Assembly (NCBI GenBank): GCA_964618405.1
Contig: CAZUAY010000114.1
Location: 1-12,061 of the forward strand
Length of the DNA stretch: 12,061 bases
Reading direction: 5' to 3'
From: JBBQIY01 sp964618405
Lineage (GTDB): Bacteria > Verrucomicrobiota > Kiritimatiellia > RFP12 > UBA3636
The number at the start of each line of letters is the position of its first letter. Position 1 is the stretch's first letter. The position numbers and the translations under genes were made by a program. Of the stretch, positions 6,382 to 12,061 are shown piece by piece. The notes under the pieces were generated by a model, which did no database searches, was not told the DNA's origin, and was given only the letters and a program-made list of their open reading frames with translations.

Positions 6382-7089
6382 ATGAACCCAGAAATGCCTA
6401 ACGAACCCGACACGCAATCCAAAAGCTGGATTAAGAAGACGGTTACCGTAATACTTGTTTTAGCCTTTGCGCTCATTGCCATGAATATCCATCAACTGGA
6501 TAAATGGTTTCTAAGCGTTGAGTCTGCACGACAGTGGATACTGCTTCATGGCGTCGTTAAATCCGCTCTCGTATTTTTTGGTATCAACACGCTTGTCTGC
6601 GCATTCGGTTTCCCCCGCCTGTGGTCCTGCGCCTTCGCTGGGGTCGTGTTCGGAGAATTTTTCGGACTTGCCGTCTCGCTCCCCTCCTCTCTTCTGGGAG
6701 CCTGGATGACTTTTGAGTTCGGACGGAACGTTGGCGCGAAAGATCTCGTGGGGAAAATTTCAACACGTTGGAAAAATACGAACCATCCGTCGCTTTCCCC
6801 CGACCTCTTGCAAACGACGCTGTTACGCCAGCTTCCAATCCCAGGATTTGTTCTGACCCTTCTGCTCTCGGCGACGCCTATCTCCAGACGGATTTTTCTC
6901 GCTGGATCGGCCCTCGGTTTTATCCCCGGAGCCGTCATCGCCTGTTTCCTCGGTCACACGGCAACAACCAAACAAACGCTAACCTCACTCGGGTTAACCT
7001 CCCTCGCCATCTTGCTTATTATCCTCGTGGTCGCCTACCTGCAGCGCAAACGTCGCCTCAATGGGGAACTCAATGAGGGCAAAGAATAG
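6382..7089 (+). CDS. TVP38/TMEM64-type VTT domain membrane protein
   Basis: This is a membrane protein of the VTT (SNARE-associated/DedA-like) superfamily. After a polar N-terminus comes one helix (KTVTVILVLAFALIAMNI), then the VTT core: FGFPRLWSCAFAGVVFGEFFG, the glycine-rich SLLGAWMTFEFGRNVG, and the re-entrant-type segment LLRQLPIPGFVLTLLLSATPISRRIFLAGSALGFIPG. It closes with a final helix (LTSLAILLIILVVAYL) and a basic tail. Several bacterial DedA/VTT proteins take part in recycling undecaprenyl phosphate or in lipid scrambling; TVP38 types are less defined. That role would suit the neighbouring enzymes, which consume polyprenyl-phosphate donors, but this is inference. The frame is open back to GTG 6328, overlapping the previous gene. 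I chose ATG 6382 because GAG lies seven bases upstream; ATG 6370 and 6394 are alternatives. Confidence 0.82.
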   Translation: MNPEMPNEPDTQSKSWIKKTVTVILVLAFALIAMNIHQLDKWFLSVESARQWILLHGVVKSALVFFGINTLVCAFGFPRLWSCAFAGVVFGEFFGLAVSLPSSLLGAWMTFEFGRNVGAKDLVGKISTRWKNTNHPSLSPDLLQTTLLRQLPIPGFVLTLLLSATPISRRIFLAGSALGFIPGAVIACFLGHTATTKQTLTSLGLTSLAILLIILVVAYLQRKRRLNGELNEGKE

Positions 7090-7107
7090 GGTCGTATTGA
7101 ATACCCA

Positions 7108-7124
7108 GAGAGACAGAGCCTCTC
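7108..7124. terminator. Possible weak stem-loop between convergent genes
   Basis: GAGAG (7108-7112) can pair with CTCTC (7120-7124) across a 7-base loop in the 37-bp gap between the VTT gene and the methyltransferase gene, which end towards each other. There is no T-run on either strand, so a terminator role is only suggested by position. Confidence 0.2.
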
Positions 7125-7126
7125 CG

Positions 7127-7927
7127 TCATACAGAGAGCCTCGCCACAAAAATCAGCGTCGACGGTATCACGTCAAGTTGACCATCGTGCTCCATCCAGT
7201 CGTCGCTTGTGTACGGGGGATCAGCGACCGCTGCGGGCTCCTCGATGGCCAACACTTCCAGACCTGCTAGGCGAAGCCATTTGAACCAGCTCGATACGGG
7301 GTGCGCACGCGAGATCACGTGTTGCTCATCCTCATCTCGGATGTCATCTGGCGGCTCAAAATAGCTTTTCAGAAACAAGCCATTAGAGAGACAATCTTCG
7401 CAAGCTTCCCCGTCTTCGTACTCGCCACAAATCCAGTCGCCATTATACAGCGGATGCACGGTTGAAATCATTAACGTTCCGCCCTTCTTCAGGCAACTCG
7501 CCATATCTCGTATGATATCACCGGGGTGCTCCACGAACTCCATGGCATGGGAACTGTGAACGAAATCGAATGTCGCATTACCCACATGCTTTTTAAAGTC
7601 TTCAAGCTTTCCTTGCTGCAATCGAATTGAGACTCCGTTCGCGAGGGCGATCTGCCGAGCGTTGGCAATCTGAGCTTCCGAGATGTCCATCGCCGTGCAG
7701 TCAACACCCTGCTTCGCGAGCCAGACGCTGTTCTGCGCACCGCCACAACCCAGCTCAAGCGCCGTCATTCCCTGCGCGAATTTTGGAAGAATTTGAAGCG
7801 TTGACTCTCCTGCTATTTGTGGACCATAATGAAAGTCTGCGCAACTGATGCGCGTAATGCGCTGATACGAATCGGATATAGAATCCCAATAGCCGGCTTG
7901 ATGTGAATCTTTAATTTTCTCTCGCAT
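7127..7927 (-). CDS. Class I SAM-dependent methyltransferase
   Basis: This is a 266-residue Rossmann-fold methyltransferase. Motif I is ALELGCGGAQNS (56-67), the SAM-binding glycine loop. The acidic end of strand 2 is D81 in TAMDIS. The strand 4 region is FDFVHSSHAMEFVEHP (about 120-135), followed by LKKGGTLMISTVHP. The C-terminal segment (HPVSSWFKWLRLAGLEVLAIEEP) is typical of methyltransferase_11/25-type small-molecule or sugar methyltransferases; the substrate cannot be told. ATG 7927 is preceded by AAGGGA six bases upstream, which overlaps the end of the GtrA gene, and only three bases separate the two genes. It is the last gene of the leftward operon. It could act on the same lipid-linked or surface sugar as the glycosyltransferases, but no sequence evidence proves that. 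Confidence 0.85.
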   Translation of the reverse strand: MREKIKDSHQAGYWDSISDSYQRITRISCADFHYGPQIAGESTLQILPKFAQGMTALELGCGGAQNSVWLAKQGVDCTAMDISEAQIANARQIALANGVSIRLQQGKLEDFKKHVGNATFDFVHSSHAMEFVEHPGDIIRDMASCLKKGGTLMISTVHPLYNGDWICGEYEDGEACEDCLSNGLFLKSYFEPPDDIRDEDEQHVISRAHPVSSWFKWLRLAGLEVLAIEEPAAVADPPYTSDDWMEHDGQLDVIPSTLIFVARLSV

Positions 7928-7930
7928 GAA

Positions 7931-8494
7931 TTATCCCTTGAAAACGATTTTTTTACGGGCGATGTAGTTAATCATCACCGAGGCCAAGATTTTGGCAATG
8001 TAAGAAACCGATGTCTGCATTCCCCCCCAGCGAACAAGAACGTCCGCAATCAGAATGCCCGAGCCTGAACTGATCGCGGATGCCGCCAAGAAGAGAAGGA
8101 ACTCCTTCTTTCGGCTGTGCCGTCCTGACTCGAAAACCCAGAGCACATTCACGAGATAACAGAATGTATTCGAAAACACGAAGGCAATCATGTTGTCGAA
8201 AAGCTGGTGGTTGGCACGCACGTTCTGACTGAGTTCCACAATGGGAACACTCACGCCGACCTTCGCGAACAGTTTCACGAAAATGTCGCTCTCAGTCAGT
8301 GCAGGAAAGACGAACCAAGCCGCAATGAAAAAGACAGCCATATCGACAGCCGTCGCCGCGCCACCCACGACGCCGTATTTGAAAAATTGGATGAGGGGAT
8401 GTGCGGCTCCCCCTTTTCCCATAACCTGTCGCCACAGTTCACGGATACTCTTCGGGAACGGGATTGGATTCACTGCTTTATCTGGTTGTGCCAT
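7931..8494 (-). CDS. GtrA-family membrane protein
   Basis: This 187-residue protein has the four-helix GtrA fold (PF04138). The entry motif is FFKYGVVGGAATAVDMAVFFIAAW, with the conserved F-x-x-Y-G-x-x-G and T-x-x-D positions. Helix 2 is MIAFVFSNTFCYLVNVLWVFES, where the N-x-x-W-x-F pattern is characteristic. Helix 3 is EFLLFLAASAISSGSGILIADVLV, and the last helix ends in INYIARKKIVFKG, the usual N-F-x-x-R-K-x-V-F ending. An insert of about 30 residues lies between helices 1 and 2. GtrA proteins are proposed to flip polyprenyl-phosphate-linked glucose across the inner membrane; many relatives are of unknown substrate. The gene begins 13 bases after the DUF486 gene and is followed three bases later by the methyltransferase. 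With GT2 and GT-C enzymes nearby on the other strand, a shared lipid-linked sugar route is plausible. Confidence 0.88.
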   Translation of the reverse strand: MAQPDKAVNPIPFPKSIRELWRQVMGKGGAAHPLIQFFKYGVVGGAATAVDMAVFFIAAWFVFPALTESDIFVKLFAKVGVSVPIVELSQNVRANHQLFDNMIAFVFSNTFCYLVNVLWVFESGRHSRKKEFLLFLAASAISSGSGILIADVLVRWGGMQTSVSYIAKILASVMINYIARKKIVFKG

Positions 8495-8507
8495 AGGTTC
8501 AGTTCTC

Positions 8508-8861
8508 TTAGAAGTTGTGCCGATTCACGAAGAACACGGCTCCGACAAGACAGAAAAACGCCCAGAGATAATCAAGACGCCATTTCTCGTTAAGATAAAA
8601 AAATGCAAAGGGAACAAAGACGCATAAGGTCACGACTTCTTGAATAACCTTCAACTGCGCCACCGAAAGGCCTGCGCCGAAACCGATGCGATTCGCCGGG
8701 ACCATAATGGAGTACTCAAAGAATGCGATCGCCCAGCTTGTGACAATGATAAGAGGCAGCGCTTTACCAACGGCACTCCCTTGACGGAGATGCCAATACC
8801 AAGCAAACGTCATGAAGAGATTGCCGAGTACCATCATACCGAGTGTTAAGGCAATTCTCAT
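8508..8861 (-). CDS. DUF486 / DMT-family small membrane protein
   Basis: This is a 117-residue protein with four predicted membrane helices matching the DUF486 family (drug/metabolite transporter superfamily, PF04342). Recognisable features are the start LTLGMMVLGNLFMTFAWYWHL, the central SWAIAFFEYSIMVPANRIG, QLKVIQEVVTLCVFVPFAFFYL, and the ending DYLWAFFCLVGAVFFVNR. Its length is normal for the family, so it is complete. The family's transport substrate is unknown. The ATG (8859-8861) overlaps the stop of the FAD oxidoreductase by four bases (ATGA), so it is translationally coupled to that gene and stands in the middle of the five-gene leftward operon. Confidence 0.9.
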   Translation of the reverse strand: MRIALTLGMMVLGNLFMTFAWYWHLRQGSAVGKALPLIIVTSWAIAFFEYSIMVPANRIGFGAGLSVAQLKVIQEVVTLCVFVPFAFFYLNEKWRLDYLWAFFCLVGAVFFVNRHNF

Positions 8862-10255
8862 TCAGACCAATAGTTGTACAGCGGCTGACGCTCGTGCTTC
8901 AGTCCCTTCCAACCCCTTTCGATCGGTACGTCTTCCGCCACGCAACGTGCAGCAGCGACGCCCGCAGCTTCACCCATCTGGTTACAATTAACCATGACAC
9001 GAACCGCGCCGTAGGCTCCACGGTCACAATCGAGCATACGCCCAGCGCAAAGCACGTTCACAGAGCCCTTGGGTACCATGCTCCTGTAGGGAATCTGATA
9101 GAACGTGGCACAGTCTTCGCCCTCGGGTCTCCAGCGTCCTCTCTCCCACGTAGTAGCGCCAGTCTTCGCATCGACCGCCATCACGCTCGTACGTCCATCC
9201 AGATACTTGAAGGTAATGCCTTCGTCGTGATGAATGTCGACGCGGTAGCTACCGAACGCAACCGCATCATCAAACTCGCGCCCTAGCAACACGTCCTCCT
9301 CTGTCAGCGAATACAAACATCGTGCATGGCGCGATTCTCGAAGCCCCATGGAGGGCGCAAAGGCCGCAACACGAACCTCTGCCTCATCAACAAAGAATTC
9401 TCGATTGCAGGCACGCACGAACGACGTCACTTGCCGGCGTCCCTCAATTTCTCCAGCCGTCAGATCATCCGCATCCGCCGGATTACAATTCTGCACACGA
9501 CTTAAAGCCGCGAACATCAGCGTGGGAGCGCCGACCACGGGCGCCACCCACTGGAATGTATGCTTGAGGCCCGCTCCACGCGAGGGCTTCATCATTTCGG
9601 CAATCGAAAATTCCGGATGCGCGTCAGCGATCGTGTCAACACCCGAGAGCATCGCACACGTCGTGTGCGGCTGCAACTGATCGGCTGGTAAACTCCACGT
9701 TTCAAATCCGGCCCTTGCCAGCAAATCGCCATCTCCCGAGGCATCAATGAAAAACTTCGCCTCAATGGCACGACGACCCGATTTGTCTTCGATGATCGCG
9801 TGCGTCACGTGGCCAGGTGCAGACTTTGCCACGGCGACAAAGCGTGCGTGCAAGAACGGTCGGATGTTCGGATTCCAAGCAATCGCTTCATCGAGCGCGA
9901 CCATGAGTCCAGCCGTGTTGATATAGGCGAAGGCGGCACTATCTTCTGGCTCGCGCAACACCGCCTCGCCGATGTCAACAAGCCTGTCGAGAATCTGCCG
10001 CGTCAGCCCATTGATAATCGCCTGTTTGCCATCAGTGGAATAGAGAGAATGCCACACAGGAACAAGGCCTGCTGTTGCCGTGCCGCCAAAGAAGCCGTTG
10101 TTCTCAACGATGGCAACACGCATACCCGCCTCAGCCGCGCGAAGCGCAGCAAACACGCCCGTACAACTACCGCCAATGACGCAGACATCCACCGATGCTG
10201 CGACGGGAATTTCTCTTGGAGTCTCTCGAATAAATGTATCGGAATTAGTCATCAT
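8858..10255 (-). CDS. FAD-dependent oxidoreductase (FAD_oxidored family)
   Basis: This 465-residue flavoprotein belongs to the FAD_oxidored family (PF12831), common in sugar- and polysaccharide-degrading bacteria. The N-terminal dinucleotide fold is VDVCVIGGSCTGVFAALRAAEAG (GGSxxG at 28-33, with serine in place of the usual second conserved glycine), with E51 ending strand 2 as the ribose-binding acid. FFGGTATAG follows. A second FAD-contact segment is FFIDASGDGDLLARAGFE, and the C-terminal FAD lobe reads VLCAGRMLDCDRGAYGAVRVM then QMGEAAGVAAA. The length is normal. There is no signal peptide, so it is probably cytoplasmic. The oxidised substrate is unknown; the position 35 bp after ribulokinase suggests a sugar-derived compound, as inference. 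The start is one of two adjacent ATGs (10255 or 10252); no clear Shine-Dalgarno site precedes them, suggesting coupling to the upstream gene. Confidence 0.88.
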   Translation of the reverse strand: MMTNSDTFIRETPREIPVAASVDVCVIGGSCTGVFAALRAAEAGMRVAIVENNGFFGGTATAGLVPVWHSLYSTDGKQAIINGLTRQILDRLVDIGEAVLREPEDSAAFAYINTAGLMVALDEAIAWNPNIRPFLHARFVAVAKSAPGHVTHAIIEDKSGRRAIEAKFFIDASGDGDLLARAGFETWSLPADQLQPHTTCAMLSGVDTIADAHPEFSIAEMMKPSRGAGLKHTFQWVAPVVGAPTLMFAALSRVQNCNPADADDLTAGEIEGRRQVTSFVRACNREFFVDEAEVRVAAFAPSMGLRESRHARCLYSLTEEDVLLGREFDDAVAFGSYRVDIHHDEGITFKYLDGRTSVMAVDAKTGATTWERGRWRPEGEDCATFYQIPYRSMVPKGSVNVLCAGRMLDCDRGAYGAVRVMVNCNQMGEAAGVAAARCVAEDVPIERGWKGLKHERQPLYNYWSE

Positions 10256-10290
10256 GTCATTCTATTGGGTATAAAATCAGGAGAATGGAT

Positions 10291-11409
10291 TCAGCGTGTG
10301 CTCGCGCGTATCGCGAAGAGGTCCTTCATGACGTTCGCTAAATCTTGTGGTGCCCCTACCCCACCAAAAGCATCGTGCATCTGACGATAAAGGCGATACA
10401 GTTTGGCGTATACTTTCACGTGAGCCGCAATAGGCTTGTAAACAAGGTCTTTCGTTCCTGTCATCGCCTTCTGGGCGGTGGCGGTATCCCCACCGAATTC
10501 GCCGGCGGCAAGCGCACCGAAGATTGCCGCACCGAGCGCAGAAGCCTGTGAACTGCGGCTAATACGAATGGGCCGGTTGAGAATATCGGCATAAATCTGC
10601 ATCATCAATGGACTCTTCTCCGCGAGACCGCCGCACGTAATGACATCCTTGACCTTTGTTCCATATTCTTCAACTCGCTTAATAATCACGAGCGCCCCGA
10701 AAGCGGTAGCCTCGATAAGTGTGCGGTAAATTTCAGGAGCCGTCGTATGGAGAGTAAGACCCACGATCATTCCTGAAAGCACCGGATCAACTAAAATGGT
10801 TCGATTTCCGTTATTCCAATCAAGTGCTAAAAGGCCTGACTCGCCAGGCTTGAGCCTGCCAGCTTCCTTTTCAAGATTCACGTATGGATTTCCTGTAGCG
10901 AACGCTGCAGGCAGAAGCTTATCCACATACCACTTAAAAATGTCACCAACGGCGGACTGTCCTGCCTCGATTCCAAGAAGGCCCGGCACAACCGAACCTG
11001 GAACAATGCCACAAACGCCGGGAATGTCAGCGGTGCCAGCATCGTGTGAAGCGACCATGATATCACACGTGCTGGTTCCGATTGCTTTGACCAGCGTACC
11101 GGGCTTCACACCGCTTCCAACGGCGCCATGATGCGCATCAAAGGCGCCGACCGCTACCGCAATACCAGCCGGCAAACCGACTTTGTGGGCCACTTCTTTC
11201 GTCAGGGTCCCAGCAGGCCAATCCGATGGAACCGCTTGGGTGTAAAGTCGGTCGCGGAGATCTGCCAGCTCTGGAGCCAGCCTTTTGAGAAACTTTTTGG
11301 ATGGCAATCCTTCCCATTCATTGGAGAAAAGTGCCTTGTGGCCCGCTGCACAAATGCTACGGCGCATCGTCAGCGGATTCAGGTTACCCGTAATGAAGGC
11401 TGGAACAAA
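10291..11409 (-). CDS. araB: Ribulokinase, C-terminal part (gene interrupted by assembly gap)
   Basis: This is the second part of the FGGY-family kinase that phosphorylates L-ribulose to L-ribulose 5-phosphate in L-arabinose use. It begins right after the N run with FVPAFITGNLNP, equivalent to the W-V-P-A-L-L-S-G region of E. coli AraB, then CAAGHKALFSNEWEGLP. VGAFDAHHGAVGSG contains the catalytic aspartate of FGGY kinases; IGTSTCDIMVA (ATP phosphate loop) and LGIEAGQSAVGDIFKWY are also diagnostic. LDWNNGNRT and the ending TCGGLAEKSPLMMQIYADILNRPI complete the ATP-binding lobe. The natural C-terminus is present (TGA at 10291). The frame differs from that of the N-terminal part only because the gap was filled with ten N's. 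The FAD oxidoreductase follows after 35 bp. Confidence 0.9.
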   Translation of the reverse strand, partial: FVPAFITGNLNPLTMRRSICAAGHKALFSNEWEGLPSKKFLKRLAPELADLRDRLYTQAVPSDWPAGTLTKEVAHKVGLPAGIAVAVGAFDAHHGAVGSGVKPGTLVKAIGTSTCDIMVASHDAGTADIPGVCGIVPGSVVPGLLGIEAGQSAVGDIFKWYVDKLLPAAFATGNPYVNLEKEAGRLKPGESGLLALDWNNGNRTILVDPVLSGMIVGLTLHTTAPEIYRTLIEATAFGALVIIKRVEEYGTKVKDVITCGGLAEKSPLMMQIYADILNRPIRISRSSQASALGAAIFGALAAGEFGGDTATAQKAMTGTKDLVYKPIAAHVKVYAKLYRLYRQMHDAFGGVGAPQDLANVMKDLFAIRASTR

Positions 11410-11419
11410 NNNNNNNNNN
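11410..11419. other. Assembly gap (10 N) inside araB
   Basis: Ten N's separate WVELC from FVPAF. In ribulokinases these segments are joined by about one residue (W-V-E-L-C-D-W-V-P-A in E. coli AraB), so the true missing sequence is most likely three bases coding for aspartate, not ten. A multiple of three restores a single frame, which agrees with the observed shift. Confidence 0.85.
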
Positions 11420-11986
11420 GCAGAGTTCAACCCAAGAGAATGCGGCATCAAATACCGCCCGATCAACGTTCAAGCAGTGCCAGACCTTCGACCAAAACCA
11501 CTCTGACGAATACGTTCCGCCGCACTTCGTCAAATAAGGTACGCCCATCTTTTGGGCTGTCGCTGTGATTTTTGCAGCCTCAACATGTGCCGTGTGATCT
11601 TTCCAAAGCCATGCTTGGGCATTCAGATTTTTGGCGAATTTTCGCTTCATTGCAAGCGGAACACCATCCTTGTCTACCGGCAACGGCGTTGAACCCGTTG
11701 TATCAACCCCGATCCCCACAACCCGAACAGCACAGAAATGCTTATCGGCCACCGCTGCCTTCGCTACAACATCTGACACCGTTGCGAAGAAACCATCAAG
11801 GTAATCCACCGGATTCTGTCGAGCGAGTTGTGGATCTGCTTTTGAGACGATGATTCCAGACTCGCCCGTCGGGTAGGGAAAGATACTCGAAGCGAGTTCC
11901 GAACCATTGGTGAGATCGACAAGGAGAGCGCGAACACTATTTGTTCCGTAATCAACGCCGATTGAATACGTTGAGGTGCTGCTCAT
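11420..11986 (-). CDS. araB: Ribulokinase, N-terminal part (gene interrupted by assembly gap)
   Basis: This is the first FGGY domain of L-ribulokinase. YSIGVDYGTNSVRALLVD (about 7-24) is the phosphate-binding start, GIGVDTTGSTPLPVD and LWKDHTAHVEAA are AraB signatures, and GGTYSSEWFWSKVWHCL matches the G-G-I-Y-S-S-E-W-F-W segment of E. coli AraB almost exactly. The part ends at SWVELC against the N run. I choose ATG 11986 because AAAGGA lies six bases upstream; the in-frame ATG at 12001 sits before that site and is unlikely. Joined across a three-base gap, the protein would be about 562 residues, close to the 566 of E. coli AraB. It is the first gene of the leftward five-gene operon. No araA or araD is present in the window. 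Confidence 0.9.
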
Positions 11987-12014
11987 AGATGATCCTTTCA
12001 TGAAAATTTCAGAT

Positions 12015-12044
12015 AGTCTATCATCTTATGAAAACCTTTGACAA
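12015..12044 (-). promoter_or_regulatory. Putative promoter of araB with overlapping palindrome
   Basis: On the minus strand TTGTCA (12039-12044, five of six matches to the -35 box) and TAGACT (12015-12020, four of six to the -10 box) are 18 bases apart. This would give a leader of about 20 bases to ATG 11986, with the Shine-Dalgarno AAAGGA inside. A perfect 11-bp palindrome, GATAGTCTATC (12012-12022), covers the -10 box and is a candidate repressor site. No specific regulator family is recognised. Confidence 0.4.
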
Positions 12045-12061
12045 CTGCTATTGTAATCGGT

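Noticed and set aside
10260..10275. TTTATACCC on the minus strand as an internal promoter for the FAD oxidoreductase
   Set aside because: A -10-like string is present, but no acceptable -35 box lies at the right distance, and the gap to araB is only 35 bp.
9800..10384. 194-codon plus-strand open frame
   Set aside because: It is antisense to the FAD oxidoreductase, with the clear FAD motifs on the opposite strand.
11384..11568. True frameshift or pseudogene in araB
   Set aside because: The frame change coincides exactly with the 10-N placeholder, and a three-base gap restores the ribulokinase sequence.

Overview
The window reads as a contig from a metagenome-type or draft assembly (it contains a 10-N scaffold gap) of a Gram-negative-like bacterium of roughly balanced base composition. 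The gene content (secreted hydrolase fragment, FAD_oxidored-family enzyme, several ArnT/PMT-like glycosyltransferases, GtrA, VTT protein) and a dense repeat element would suit the PVC group (Lentisphaerae/Kiritimatiellota-like). That placement is inference from gene families only and is weak.

Layout. (1) 44-711: two broken genes point at each other, a start-less secreted hydrolase-like fragment (+) and the first ~50 codons of a GT2 glycosyltransferase (-). Between them lies a 233-bp element (311-543) with 23-bp terminal inverted repeats and a nested, cloverleaf-like palindrome (373-467). (2) 708-2226 (-): a membrane GT-C glycosyltransferase (ArnT/PMT-like) split by one extra A in a 7-A run. 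The GT2 fragment follows it with an ATGA overlap. (3) 2227-2655: divergent intergenic region with a good sigma70-type promoter for the rightward genes. (4) 2656-7089 (+): a GT-C enzyme fused in frame to a dolichol-phosphate-mannose-synthase-like GT2 domain, then a second stand-alone GT-C enzyme (ATGA overlap), then a TVP38/VTT membrane protein. (5) 7127-11986 (-): a tightly packed five-gene unit read in the order ribulokinase (araB, interrupted by the N gap), FAD-dependent oxidoreductase, DUF486 membrane protein, GtrA-family protein, class I SAM methyltransferase.

How they may work together. GT2 enzymes of the DPM/GtrB type load a sugar on polyprenyl phosphate, GtrA-like proteins are implicated in moving such lipids across the membrane, and GT-C enzymes use them as donors on the outer face. 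The window holds all three classes, so a polyprenyl-phosphate-sugar-dependent modification of a surface glycan, lipid or protein is a reasonable inference, although GtrA sits in the opposite-strand operon with sugar catabolism genes. The most notable points are the GT-C/GT2 fusion, whose GT2 part lacks a normal first nucleotide-binding strand, and the nested inverted-repeat element at the junction of two truncated convergent genes.
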